This document shows, piece after piece, positions 1 through 21,205 of a DNA stretch of 64,000 nucleotides. The stretch's first letter is position 1. Each line of letters begins with the position of its first letter. The position numbers and the translations under genes were made by a program. The stretch covers positions 1,311,273-1,375,272 of the forward strand of contig CM050677.1 in NCBI GenBank assembly GCA_027574665.1, written 5' to 3'. A model generated the notes under the pieces. It saw nothing but the letters and a program-made list of their open reading frames with translations, was not told the DNA's origin and did no database searches. This stretch comes from Rhynochetos jubatus (taxonomy: Eukaryota > Chordata > Aves > Eurypygiformes > Rhynochetidae).

Positions 1-93
1 GAGCAGGGGCAGGTCCTCACCGAGTCCAGCCAGACCGACCTGGGCTTGGGAGGAAGCCCTGAGGGCCGCTTCTTTCCTGGGGCTCCACTGTGA
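1..93 (+). CDS. FOXJ1-like: FOXJ1-like copy 0, 3' end only (cut by window edge)
   Basis: The last 30 codons and stop of a further copy upstream, in the frame of exon B (begins [10 protein letters not shown], ends PGAPL then TGA at 91-93). As in all other copies, the FOXJ1-type tail continues past this stop in the +1 frame to a TGA at 191-193. It shows that the array extends beyond the left edge. Confidence 0.9.
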   Translation, partial: EQGQVLTESSQTDLGLGGSPEGRFFPGAPL

Positions 94-2403
94 TGAAGGG
101 ACAAAGCTCGATGTCCTCAGCGTGGATCTGTTGGAGAACGTCCCTTTGCCCCTGGATTGGAATGACTGGAGCAGTGTGGCAGCCCTCTTCTGAGAGGCCT
201 GTCAGCATTTGAAAGCCCACGCAGGCTCCTTTTTAGGGGGGTGGGGTGTCCCGAGGCCAGCAAGCAAGGGCCATGTCTCTGGGGGGGGCTTTGGGGATAG
301 ATAGGTGATGTTGAAAGAGGTTTGTTATAAATCTTTGTGGTTGTAAATCTTGATCACTTGGTTGTCCTCTGTTTTTCTGGTTTGGGGCCTCTGTGTGGAG
401 GCTGAAATAGGGCAGAGATGCACGTGCCATTGCACCTTTGCCAGGGAAAGTTATCTCTAAGTTTTGACAAAGCAAGAAACGGTCCGTTTGCCTCCTTCTT
501 TCCCTCCAGCGCTGCCCGTCTGTGTCTGACGCCCTCCCCTGTGGGTAGGGGACATCTCACCAGCCCAGCCCCGGTCCGTGGGTGCTACCCACCCCCGTGC
601 GCGGCGGCACGGCAATTCCCCGAGGGGAAACCGAGGCGCAAAGCACCGCCTGCATGGCGATGGTTAGCCAGCAGCTGTGCGGCACGAGGGTGGCCCAGTG
701 TCCTGGGAGCTGCTGCCAACGCCTGGCGCATCCTTCCTACGAGGAGCTCCTGGGGGTGATGACAGGCCGTTGGGCAGGGTCATTGCTCACCCGCGGGGGC
801 CAGGCAGAACCCCCCGGCACCCCCAGCGTCGTCCCTTTGGGCCTTTTGTGGGACTTGATTGAATCGTTCCCTCTTGGGGCTTGTCTAGGGGTTTTGCGCC
901 CGCTTTTCCAGAAGCTCCCTCCTCTCCCGTGAGCTTTGCAAGTTGGGGGTCGTCGCCGGGACGAGGTAAGGGACGGCCGGACAGCCGCGGTGGCAGAAAG
1001 CGGCGGGGGGAGGGGCGCTGCCGAGGGAGGGCTCAGCCGGGCGGCCCGTGCAAAGCCGGCTGTCAGGAGCGGGAGGTTTGCCCGGGGGAGGGCTCGGTTT
1101 TGTTCTTGGAGCTTTCTTCTCTAGGCGCAGTTTCATCTTTACTGATTGCATCGGGACTTTTGTCCGTTGGAGGCCCCCCCCCCGCTCCCCACTCGCTGCA
1201 CCCGGCGTTCCTGGGATGGGATCCTCGTTCCCTGCCAGCACAGGAGCTGGCCCGGCTGGGGGGTGACACTGGGGAGCAGGCACCTGAACGCGGCTGTGGC
1301 TGCCCCCAGCCTTGTTTTGGGGGCAAAAAGCCTGTGCTGCGGGAGCGGGGCGGGTAGTCCCGCCGCGCCGCGCTCGCGCCGCGCTCATGCCCGGCCGGGG
1401 CCGGCAGCCGCGTTCAAAGGCTGCAGCCGCGGAGCTCGGCGCCGGCGCTTGCCGGGGCCGGGCCGGGGCCGGGGCCGGGCCGCGCGCACCCGGTTGCGCT
1501 CGCGGGCGCCGCGAGCCCTGGGCTGCCGGTTGGACGGTTGGCGGCGCGAGGCCACAGCTAACGGAAGCTGGACTCCGCCGGCCGGCGCTGAGGGAGCGTG
1601 TGCTTGCGCTGGGTCCGCTGGTCGCCGAGAACCGTTTGAGGGATAGCAGCAGAGTGACCGCCAGGTAAGTGGGGAGCGGGCAGGGGCGGGGGCGTGTGGA
1701 GCTGGAAATTTTGCTCTGCCGGAGACATCCCTGAGCTGGAAATTTTGCTCTGCCGGAGACATCCCTGCGTTGTGAGACAGCGGGGCTGGATTGGGAGCGG
1801 CGGGGGTGGGGGGCGCGGAGGTGTGCGGTTTTTTTTTTCTTCTTTCTGACTCTCTTTCTCCGGCCGCAGGCTGGCCGGGCAGCGCCGGGGTTGTGGGAGC
1901 GGTGGGGGGGGGGGGGGGGGGGCGGCGGGGGGGTGGGGCGCGGAGGTGTGCGGGGTTTTTTTTCTTCTTTCTGTGTCTTTCTCCGGCCGCAGGCTTGCCG
2001 GGCAGCGCCGGAGTTGTGGGAGCAGCGGGGGGGCGGATGGGGGGCGGCCGCGGAGGTGTCCTTTTTTTTTTCTTCTTTGTGTCTCTCTTCCTCCGGCCGC
2101 AGGCTGGCCGAGCAGCGTCGGGGTTGGGGTGAGAGCGGGCCACGGGGGTGCTTACCCGAGGTTCGGGACTGCTAAGGCCCCCCCCTTGCCAGGGGAGACG
2201 TGGCGGCCCTGGTGCACAGCACCCCGGCGACGGGTCTCCCTCGGCGGCGCCGGGAGCAGGCAGTGCCGGCCCTGCCCACGTGCCGCAGGGTGGCTGCGCC
2301 TTGGGGAGCCTCAAAGCCCCTCGATGCTCTTCTTGCAGGCTCTGCCCCACCCTGTCCCTCCCTGTGCACCCTGTCAGCGCAAGAGCAGCTGAAGGCCCAA
2401 GGC
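94..2403 (+). promoter_or_regulatory. Spacer and 5' region of copy 1 (3-module type)
   Basis: This is the reference description for all spacers. The +1-frame C-tail of the preceding gene ends at 193. TATAAA at 326-331, followed by T/GT-rich DNA, is the best poly(A)-signal candidate; I see no AATAAA. From about 360 to 1,300 I see no gene; a donor-like GAG|GTAAGG at 966 could end an alternative upstream exon. The CpG island spans about 930-1,680, with a GC box GGGGCGGG at 1347-1354 and a G-quadruplex-prone GGGGCC-type tract at 1454-1479; no convincing TATA box is seen. Exon 1 ends at 1664 in CAG|GTAAGT. Intron 1 holds a 34 bp direct duplication (1699-1732 and 1733-1766), three T-tract/acceptor modules with AG at 1869, 1992 and 2102, and a G-run at about 1905-1922. 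The acceptor for coding exon A is TTCTTGCAG ending at 2338. The transcription start is not determined. Confidence 0.7.
1829..2128 (+). repeat. Triplicated polypyrimidine/splice-acceptor module, copy 1
   Basis: Three tandem modules, each a T8-T10 tract, TTCTT(T), a CTCTTTCTC-like stretch and CGGCCGCAG|GC, with AG ends at 1869, 1992 and 2102 (spacing 123 and 110 bp). Each would be a strong 3' splice site. The last is followed 26 bp later by a donor-like GGG|GTGAGA (GT at 2129-2130), so 2103-2128 could be a very small noncoding exon. Modules 1 and 2 are followed by G-runs with no clear donor. Use of these sites is inference. Confidence 0.6.
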
Positions 2404-4411
<2,008 letters not shown>

Positions 4412-4543
4412 GAGGCCTGTCAGCATTTGAAAGCCCACGCAGGCTCCTTTTTAGGGGGGTGGGGTGTCCCGAGGCCAGCAAGCAAGGGCCATGTCTCTGG
4501 GGGGGGCTTTGGGGATAGATAGGTGATGTTGAAAGAGGTTTGT

Positions 4544-4549
4544 TATAAA
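4544..4549 (+). terminator. Candidate poly(A) signal TATAAA, copy 1
   Basis: TATAAA, a known minor variant of AATAAA, lies 235 bp past the first base of the stop codon and is followed by TTTGTGGTTGT and a CTGTTTTTCTGG stretch that could be the downstream element. Equivalent sites start at 326, 8793, 12950, 17202, 21438, 25606, 29816, 33900, 37984, 42068, 46268, 50352 and 54551. Confidence 0.45.
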
Positions 4550-6619
4550 TCTTTGTGGTTGTAAATCTTGATCACTTGGTTGTCCTCTGTTTTTCTGGTT
4601 TGGGGCCTCTGTGTGGAGGCTGAAATAGGGCAGAGATGCACGTGCCATTGCACCTTTGCCAGGGAAAGTTATCTCTAAGTTTTGACAAAGCAAGAAACGG
4701 TCCGTTTGCCTCCTTCTTTCCCTCCAGCGCTGCCCGTCTGTGTCTGACGCCCTCCCCTGTGGGTAGGGGACATCTCACCAGCCCAGCCCCGGTCCGTGGG
4801 TGCTACCCACCCCCGTGCGCGGCGGCACGGCAATTCCCCGAGGGGAAACCGAGGCGCAAAGCACCGCCTGCATGGCGATGGTTAGCCAGCAGCTGTGCGG
4901 CACGAGGGTGGCCCAGTGTCCTGGGAGCTGCTGCCAACGCCTGGCGCATCCTTCCTACGAGGAGCTCCTGGGGGTGATGACAGGCCGTTGGGCAGGGTCA
5001 TTGCTCACCCGCGGGGGCCAGGCAGAACCCCCCGGCACCCCCAGCGTCGTCCCTTTGGGCCTTTTGTGGGACTTGATTGAATCGTTCCCTCTTGGGGCTT
5101 GTCTAGGGGTTTTGCGCCCGCTTTTCCAGAAGCTCCCTCCTCTCCCGTGAGCTTTGCAAGTTGGGGGTCGTCGCCGGGACGAGGTAAGGGACGGCCGGAC
5201 AGCCGCGGTGGCAGAAAGCGGCGGGGGGAGGGGCGCTGCCGAGGGAGGGCTCAGCCGGGCGGCCCGTGCAAAGCCGGCTGTCAGGAGCGGGAGGTTTGCC
5301 CGGGGGAGGGCTCGGTTTTGTTCTTGGAGCTTTCTTCTCTAGGCGCAGTTTCATCTTTACTGATTGCATCGGGACTTTTGTCCGTTGGAGGCCCCCCCCC
5401 CGCTCCCCGCTCGCTGCACCCGGCGTTCCTGGGATGGGATCCTCGTTCCCTGCCAGCACAGGAGCTGGCCCGGCTGGGGGGTGACACTGGGGAGCAGGCA
5501 CCTGAACGCGGCTGTGGCTGCCCCCAGCCTTGTTTTGGGGGCAAAAAGCCTGTGCTGCGGGAGCGGGGCGGGTAGTCCCGCCGCGCCGCGCTCGCGCCGC
5601 GCTCATGCCCGGCCGGGGCCGGCAGCCGCGTTCAAAGGCTGCAGCCGCGGAGCTCGGCGCCGGCGCTTGCCGGGGCCGGGCCGGGGCCGGGGCCGGGCCG
5701 CGCGCACCCGGTTGCGCTCGCGGGCGCCGCGAGCCCTGGGCTGCCGGTTGGACGGTTGGCGGCGCGAGGCCACAGCTAACGGAAGCTGGACTCCGCCGGC
5801 CGGCGCTGAGGGAGCGTGTGCTTGCGCTGGGTCCGCTGGTCGCCGAGAACCGTTTGAGGGGTAGCAGCAGAGTGACCGCCAGGTAAGTGGGGAGCGGGCA
5901 GGGGCGGGGGCGTGTGGAGCTGGAAATTTTGCTCTGCCGGAGACATCCCTGAGCTGGAAATTTTGCTCTGCCGGAGACATCCCTGCGTTGTGAGACAGCG
6001 GGGCTGGATTGGGAGCGGCGGGGGTGGGGGGCGCGGAGGTGTGCGGTTTTTTTTTTCTTCTTTCTGACTCTCTTTCTCCAGCCGCAGGCTGGCCGGGCAG
6101 CGCCGGGGCTGTGGGAGCGGGGGGGGGGGGGGGGGGGCGGCGGGGGTGTGGGGCGCGGAGGTGTGCGGGGTTTTTTTTCTTCTTTCTGTGTCTTTCTCCG
6201 GCCGCAGGCTTGCCGGGCAGCGCCGGAGTTGTGGGAGCAGCGGGGGGGCGGATGGGGGGCGGCCGCGGAGGTGTCCTTTTTTTTTTTCTTCTTTGTGTCT
6301 CTCTTCCTCCGGCCGCAGGCTGGCCGAGCAGCGTCGGGGTTGGGGTGAGAGCGGGCCACGGGGGTGCTTACCCGAGGTTCGGGACTGCTAAGGCCCCCCC
6401 CTTGCCAGGGGAGACGTGGCGGCCCTGGTGCACAGCACCCCGGCGACGGGTCTCCCTCGGCGGCGCCGGGAGCAGGCAGTGCCGGCCCTGCCCACGTGCC
6501 GCAGGGTGGCTGCGCCTTGGGGAGCCTCAAAGCCCCTCGATGCTCTTCTTGCAGGCTCTGCCCCACCCTGTCCCTCCCTGTGCACCCTGTCAGCGCAAGA
6601 GCAGCTGAAGGCCCAAGGC

Positions 6620-8560
<1,941 letters not shown>

Positions 8561-10872
8561 CGAAGGGACAAAGCTCGATGTCCTCAGCGTGGATCTGTTG
8601 GAGAACGTCCCTTTGCCCCTGGATTGGAATGACTGGAGCAGTGTGGCAGCCCTCTTCTGAGAGGCCTGTCAGCATTTGAAAGCCCACGCAGGCTCCTTTT
8701 TAGGGGAGTGGGGTGTCCCGAGGCCAGCAAGCAAGGGCCATGTCTCTGGGGGGGGCTTTGGGGATAGATAGGTGATGTTGAAAGAGGTTTGTTATAAATC
8801 TTTGTGGTTGTAAATCTTGATCACTTGGTTGTCCTCTGTTTTTCTGGTTTGGGGCCTCTGTGTGGAGGCTGAAATAGGGCAGAGATGCACGTGCCATTGC
8901 ACCTTTGCCAGGGAAAGTTATCTCTAAGTTTTGACAAAGCAAGAAACGGTCCGTTTGCCTCCTTCTTTCCCTCCAGCGCTGCCCGTCTGTGTCTGACGCC
9001 CTCCCCTGTGGGTAGGGGACATCTCACCAGCCCAGCCCCGGTCCGTGGGTGCTACCCACCCCCGTGCGCGGCGGCACGGCAATTCCCCGAGGGGAAACCG
9101 AGGCGCAAAGCACCGCCTGCATGGCGATGGTTAGCCAGCAGCTGTGCGGCACGAGGGTGGCCCAGTGTCCTGGGAGCTGCTGCCAACGCCTGGCGCATCC
9201 TTCCTACGAGGAGCTCCTGGGGGTGATGACAGGCCGTTGGGCAGGGTCATTGCTCACCCGCGGGGGCCAGGCAGAACCCCCCGGCACCCCCAGCGTCGTC
9301 CCTTTGGGCCTTTTGTGGGACTTGATTGAATCGTTCCCTCTTGGGGCTTGTCTAGGGGTTTTGCGCCCGCTTTTCCAGAAGCTCCCTCCTCTCCCGTGAG
9401 CTTTGCAAGTTGGGGGTCGTCGCCGGGACGAGGTAAGGGACGGCCGGACAGCCGCGGTGGCAGAAAGCGGCGGGGGGAGGGGCGCTGCCGAGGGAGGGCT
9501 CAGCCGGGCGGCCCGTGCAAAGCCGGCTGTCAGGAGCGGGAGGTTTGCCCGGGGGAGGGCTCGGTTTTGTTCTTGGAGCTTTCTTCTCTAGGCGCAGTTT
9601 CATCTTTACTGATTGCATCGGGACTTTTGTCCGTTGGAGGCCCCCCCCCGCTCCCCGCTCGCTGCACCCGGCGTTCCTGGGATGGGATCCTCGTTCCCTG
9701 CCAGCACAGGAGCTGGCCCGGCTGGGGGGTGACACTGGGGAGCAGGCACCTGAACGCGGCTGTGGCTGCCCCCAGCCTTGTTTTGGGGGCAAAAAGCCTG
9801 TGCTGCGGGAGCGGGGCGGGTAGTCCCGCCGCGCCGCGCTCGCGCCGCGCTCATGCCCGGCCGGGGCCGGCAGCCGCGTTCAAAGGCTGCAGCCGCGGAG
9901 CTCGGCGCCGGCGCTTGCCGGGGCCGGGCCGGGGCCGGGGCCGGGCCGCGCGCACCCGGTTGCGCTCGCGGGCGCCGCGAGCCCTGGGCTGCCGGTTGGA
10001 CGGTTGGCGGCGCGAGGCCACAGCTAACGGAAGCTGGACTCCGCCGGCCGGCGCTGAGGGAGCGTGTGCTTGCGCTGGGTCCGCTGGTCGCCGAGAACCG
10101 TTTGAGGGGTAGCAGCAGAGTGACCGCCAGGTAAGTGGGGAGCGGGCAGGGGCGGGGGCGTGTGGAGCTGGAAATTTTGCTCTGCCGGAGACATCCCTGA
10201 GCTGGAAATTTTGCTCTGCCGGAGACATCCCTGCGTTGTGAGACAGCGGGGCTGGATTGGGAGCGGCGGGGGTGGGGGGCGCGGAGGTGTGCGGTTTTTT
10301 TTTTCTTCTTTCTGACTCTCTTTCTCCAGCCGCAGGCTGGCCGGGCAGCGCCGGGGTTGTGGGAGCGGGGGGGGGGGGGGGGTGGGGGGGGCGGCGGGGG
10401 TGTGGGGCGCGGAGGTGTGCGGGGTTTTTTTTCTTCTTTCTGTGTCTTTCTCCGGCCGCAGGCTTGCCGGGCAGCGCCGGAGTTGTGGGAGCAGCGGGGG
10501 GGCGGATGGGGGGCGGCCGCGGAGGTGTCCTTTTTTTTTTCTTCTTTGTGTCTCTCTTCCTCCGGCCGCAGGCTGGCCGAGCAGCGTCGGGGTTGGGGTG
10601 AGAGCGGGCCACGGGGGTGCTTACCCGAGGTTCGGGACTGCTAAGGCCCCCCCCTTGCCAGGGGAGACGTGGCGGCCCTGGTGCACAGCACCCCGGCGAC
10701 GGGTCTCCCTCGGCGGCGCCGGGAGCAGGCAGTGCCGGCCCTGCCCACGTGCCGCAGGGTGGCTGCGCCTTGGGGAGCCTCAAAGCCCCTCGATGCTCTT
10801 CTTGCAGGCTCTGCCCCACCCTGTCCCTCCCTGTGCACCCTGTCAGCGCAAGAGCAGCTGAAGGCCCAAGGC
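8561..10872 (+). promoter_or_regulatory. Spacer and 5' region of copy 3 (3-module type)
   Basis: Exon 1 donor after 10130; exon A acceptor ends at 10807. The G-run after module 1 is interrupted by a T (about 10367-10390). Private GGGGAGTGG for GGGGGGTGG near 8703. Confidence 0.65.
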
Positions 10873-12717
<1,845 letters not shown>

Positions 12718-15028
12718 TGAAGGGACAAAGCTCAATGTCCTCAGCGTGGATCTGTTGGAGAACGTCCCTTTGCCCCTGGATTGGAATGACTGGAGCAGTG
12801 TGGCAGCCCTCTTCTGAGAGGCCTGTCAGCATTTGAAAGCCCACGCAGGCTCCTTTTTAGGGGGGTGGGGTGTCCCGAGGCCAGCAAGCAAGGGCCATGT
12901 CTCTGGGGGGGGCTTTGGGGATAGATAGGTGATGTTGAAAGAGGTTTGTTATAAATCTTTGTGGTTGTAAATCTTGATCACTTGGTTGTCCTCTGTTTTT
13001 CTGGTTTGGGGCCTCTGTGTGGAGGCTGAAATAGGGCAGAGATGCACGTGCCATTGCACCTTTGCCAGGGAAAGTTATCTCTAAGTTTTGACAAAGCAAG
13101 AAACGGTCCGTTTGCCTCCTTCTTTCCCTCCAGCGCTGCCCGTCTGTGTCTGACGCCCTCCCCTGTGGGTAGGGGACATCTCACCAGCCCAGCCCCGGTC
13201 CGTGGGTGCTACCCACCCCCGTGCGCGGCGGCACGGCAATTCCCCGAGGGGAAACCGAGGCGCAAAGCACCGCCTGCATGGCGATGGTTAGCCAGCAGCT
13301 GTGCGGCACGAGGGTGGCCCAGTGTCCTGGGAGCTGCTGCCAACGCCTGGCGCATCCTTCCTACGAGGAGCTCCTGGGGGTGATGACAGGCCGTTGGGCA
13401 GGGTCATTGCTCACCCGCGGGGGCCAGGCAGAACCCCCCGGCACCCCCAGCGTCGTCCCTTTGGGCCTTTTGTGGGACTTGATTGAATCGTTCCCTCTTG
13501 GGGCTTGTCTAGGGGTTTTGCGCCCGCTTTTCCAGAAGCTCCCTCCTCTCCCGTGAGCTTTGCAAGTTGGGGGTCGTCGCCGGGACGAGGTAAGGGACGG
13601 CCGGACAGCCGCGGTGGCAGAAAGCGGCGGGGGGAGGGGCGCTGCCGAGGGAGGGCTCAGCCGGGCGGCCCGTGCAAAGCCGGCTGTCAGGAGCGGGAGG
13701 TTTGCCCGGGGGAGGGCTCGGTTTTGTTCTTGGAGCTTTCTTCTCTAGGCGCAGTTTCATCTTTACTGATTGCATCGGGACTTTTGTCCGTTGGAGGCCC
13801 CCCCCCCGCTCCCCACTCGCTGCACCCGGCGTTCCTGGGATGGGATCCTCGTTCCCTGCCAGCACAGGAGCTGGCCCGGCTGGGGGGTGACACTGGGGAG
13901 CAGGCACCTGAACGCGGCTGTGGCTGCCCCCAGCCTTGTTTTGGGGGCAAAAAGCCTGTGCTGCGGGAGCGGGGCGGGTAGTCCCGCCGCGCCGCGCTCG
14001 CGCCGCGCTCATGCCCGGCCGGGGCCGGCAGCCGCGTTCAAAGGCTGCAGCCGCGGAGCTCGGCGCCGGCGCTTGCCGGGGCCGGGCCGGGGCCGGGGCC
14101 GGGCCGCGCGCACCCGGTTGCGCTCGCGGGCGCCGCGAGCCCTGGGCTGCCGGTTGGACGGTTGGCGGCGCGAGGCCACAGCTAACGGAAGCTGGACTCC
14201 GCCGGCCGGCGCTGAGGGAGCGTGTGCTTGCGCTGGGTCCGCTGGTCGCCGAGAACCGTTTGAGGGATAGCAGCAGAGTGACCGCCAGGTAAGTGGGGAG
14301 CGGGCAGGGGCGGGGGCGTGTGGAGCTGGAAATTTTGCTCTGCCGGAGACATCCCTGAGCTGGAAATTTTGCTCTGCCGGAGACATCCCTGCGTTGTGAG
14401 ACAGCGGGGCTGGATTGGGAGCGGCGGGGGTGGGGGGCGCGGAGGTGTGCGGTTTTTTTTTTCTTCTTTCTGACTCTCTTTCTCCGGCCGCAGGCTGGCC
14501 GGGCAGCGCCGGGGTTGTGGGAGCGGTGGGGGGGGGGGGGGGGGGGGCGGCGGGGGGGTGGGGCGCGGAGGTGTGCGGGGTTTTTTTTCTTCTTTCTGTG
14601 TCTTTCTCCGGCCGCAGGCTTGCCGGGCAGCGCCGGAGTTGTGGGAGCAGCGGGGGGGCGGATGGGGGGCGGCCGCGGAGGTGTCCTTTTTTTTTTCTTC
14701 TTTGTGTCTCTCTTCCTCCGGCCGCAGGCTGGCCGAGCAGCGTCGGGGTTGGGGTGAGAGCGGGCCACGGGGGTGCTTACCCGAGGTTCGGGACTGCTAA
14801 GGCCCCCCCCTTGCCAGGGGAGACGTGGCGGCCCTGGTGCACAGCACCCCGGCGACGGGTCTCCCTCGGCGGCGCCGGGAGCAGGCAGTGCCGGCCCTGC
14901 CCACGTGCCGCAGGGTGGCTGCGCCTTGGGGAGCCTCAAAGCCCCTCGATGCTCTTCTTGCAGGCTCTGCCCCACCCTGTCCCTCCCTGTGCACCCTGTC
15001 AGCGCAAGAGCAGCTGAAGGCCCAAGGC
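12718..15028 (+). promoter_or_regulatory. Spacer and 5' region of copy 4 (3-module type)
   Basis: Exon 1 donor after 14288; exon A acceptor ends at 14963. It shares two variants only with the copy 1 spacer: GAGGGATAGC near the end of exon 1 and CCCCACTCGC upstream. The two promoters therefore have recent common ancestry although copies 2 and 3 lie between them. Confidence 0.65.
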
Positions 15029-16969
<1,941 letters not shown>

Positions 16970-19276
16970 TGAAGGGACAAAGCTCGATGTCCTCAGCGTG
17001 GATCTGTTGGAGAACGTCCCTTTGCCCCTGGATTGGAATGACTGGAGCAGTGTGGCAGCCCTCTTCTGAGAGGCCTGTCAGCATTTGAAAGCCCACGCAG
17101 GCTCCTTTTTAGGGGGGTGGGGTGTCCCGAGGCCAGCAAGCAAGGGCCATGTCTCTGGGGGGGGCTTTGGGGATAGATAGGTGATGTTGAAAGAGGTTTG
17201 TTATAAATCTTTGTGGTTGTAAATCTTGATCACTTGGTTGTCCTCTGTTTTTCTGGTTTGGGGCCTCTGTGTGGAGGCTGAAATAGGGCAGAGATGCACG
17301 TGCCATTGCACCTTTGCCAGGGAAAGTTATCTCTAAGTTTTGACAAAGCAAGAAACGGTCCGTTTGCCTCCTTCTTTCCCTCCAGCGCTGCCCGTCTGTG
17401 TCTGACGCCCTCCCCTGTGGGTAGGGGACATCTCACCAGCCCAGCCCCGGTCCGTGGGTGCTACCCACCCCCGTGCGCGGCGGCACGGCAATTCCCCGAG
17501 GGGAAACCGAGGCGCAAAGCACCGCCTGCATGGCGATGGTTAGCCAGCAGCTGTGCGGCACGAGGGTGGCCCAGTGTCCTGGGAGCTGCTGCCAACGCCT
17601 GGCGCATCCTTCCTACGAGGAGCTCCTGGGGGTGATGACAGGCCGTTGGGCAGGGTCATTGCTCACCCGCGGGGGCCAGGCAGAACCCCCCGGCACCCCC
17701 AGCGTCGTCCCTTTGGGCCTTTTGTGGGACTTGATTGAATCGTTCCCTCTTGGGGCTTGTCTAGGGGTTTTGCGCCCGCTTTTCCAGAAGCTCCCTCCTC
17801 TCCCGTGAGCTTTGCAAGTTGGGGGTCGTCGCCGGGACGAGGTAAGGGACGGCCGGACAGCCGCGGTGGCAGAAAGCGGCGGGGGGAGGGGCGCTGCCGA
17901 GGGAGGGCTCAGCCGGGCGGCTCGTGCAAAGCCGGCTGTCAGGAGCGGGAGGTTTGCCCGGGGGAGGGCTCGGTTTTGTTCTTGGAGCTTTCTTCTCTAG
18001 GCGCAGTTTCATCTTTACTGATTGCATCGGGACTTTTGTCCGTTGGAGGCCCCCCCCCGCTCCCCGCTCGCTGCACCCGGCGTTCCTGGGATGGGATCCT
18101 CGTTCCCTGCCAGCACAGGAGCTGGCCCGGCTGGGGGGTGACACTGGGGAGCAGGCACCTGAACGCGGCTGTGGCTGCCCCCAGCCTTGTTTTGGGGGCA
18201 AAAAGCCTGTGCTGCGGGAGCGGGGCGGGTAGTCCCGCCGCGCCGCGCTCGCGCCGCGCTCATGCCCGGCCGGGGCCGGCAGCCGCGTTCAAAGGCTGCA
18301 GCCGCGGAGCTCGGCGCCGGCGCTTGCCGGGGCCGGGCCGGGGCCGGGGCCGGGCCGCGCGCACCCGGTTGCGCTCGCGGGCGCCGCGAGCCCTGGGCTG
18401 CCGGTTGGACGGTTGGCGGCGCGAGGCCACAGCTAACGGAAGCTGGACTCCGCCGGCCGGCGCTGAGGGAGCGTGTGCTTGCGCTGGGTCCGCTGGTCGC
18501 CGAGAACCGTTTGAGGGGTAGCAGCAGAGTGACCGCCAGGTAAGTGGGGAGCGGGCAGGGGCGGGAGCGTGTGGAGCTGGAAATTTTGCTCTGCCGGAGA
18601 CATCCCTGAGCTGGAAATTTTGCTCTGCCGGAGACATCCCTGCGTTGTGAGACAGCGGGGCTGGATTGGGAGCGGCGGGGGTGGGGGGCGCGGAGGTGTG
18701 CGGTTTTTTTTTTCTTCTTTCTGACTCTCTTTCTCCGGCCGCAGGCTGGCCGGGCAGCGCCGGGGTTGTGGGAGCGGTGGGGGGGGGGGGGGGGGCGGCG
18801 GGGGTGTGGGGCGCGGAGGTGTGCGGGGTTTTTTTTCTTCTTTCTGTGTCTTTCTCCGGCCGCAGGCTTGCCGGGCAGCGCCGGAGTTGTGGGAGCAGCG
18901 GGGGGGCGGATGGGGGGCGGCCGCGGAGGTGTCCTTTTTTTTTTCTTCTTTGTGTCTCTCTTCCTCCGGCCGCAGGCTGGCCGAGCAGCGTCGGGGTTGG
19001 GGTGAGAGCGGGCCACGGGGGTGCTTACCCGAGGTTCGGGACTGCTAAGGCCCCCCCCTTGCCAGGGGAGACGTGGCGGCCCTGGTGCACAGCACCCCGG
19101 CGACGGGTCTCCCTCGGCGGCGCCGGGAGCAGGCAGTGCCGGCCCTGCCCACGTGCCGCAGGGTGGCTGCGCCTTGGGGAGCCTCAAAGCCCCTCGATGC
19201 TCTTCTTGCAGGCTCTGCCCCACCCTGTCCCTCCCTGTGCACCCTGTCAGCGCAAGAGCAGCTGAAGGCCCAAGGC
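16970..19276 (+). promoter_or_regulatory. Spacer and 5' region of copy 5 (3-module type)
   Basis: Exon 1 donor after 18539; exon A acceptor ends at 19211. Private substitutions: CGGCTCGTG for CGGCCCGTG in the CpG island and GGCGGGAGCG for GGCGGGGGCG after the donor. The G-run here is short (about 17 bases). Confidence 0.65.

Positions 19277-21205
<1,929 letters not shown>

Noticed and set aside
326-331. TATAAA as a promoter TATA box
   Set aside because: It is more than 1.3 kb upstream of the exon 1 donor and about 235 bp after the coding stop, followed by GT/T-rich DNA; a variant poly(A) signal fits better.
418-932. Overlapping small + strand frames in the intergenic spacer (113 and 116 codons)
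   Set aside because: They overlap in different frames, have no recognisable motif and no convincing exon borders, and lie beyond the candidate poly(A) signal.
2200-2403. Upstream in-frame extension of exon A starting at the ATG at 2200
   Set aside because: It runs through the intron 1 acceptor at 2338 and has no FOXJ1-like content. The ATG at 2404 has a better context and fits the FOXJ1 N-terminus.
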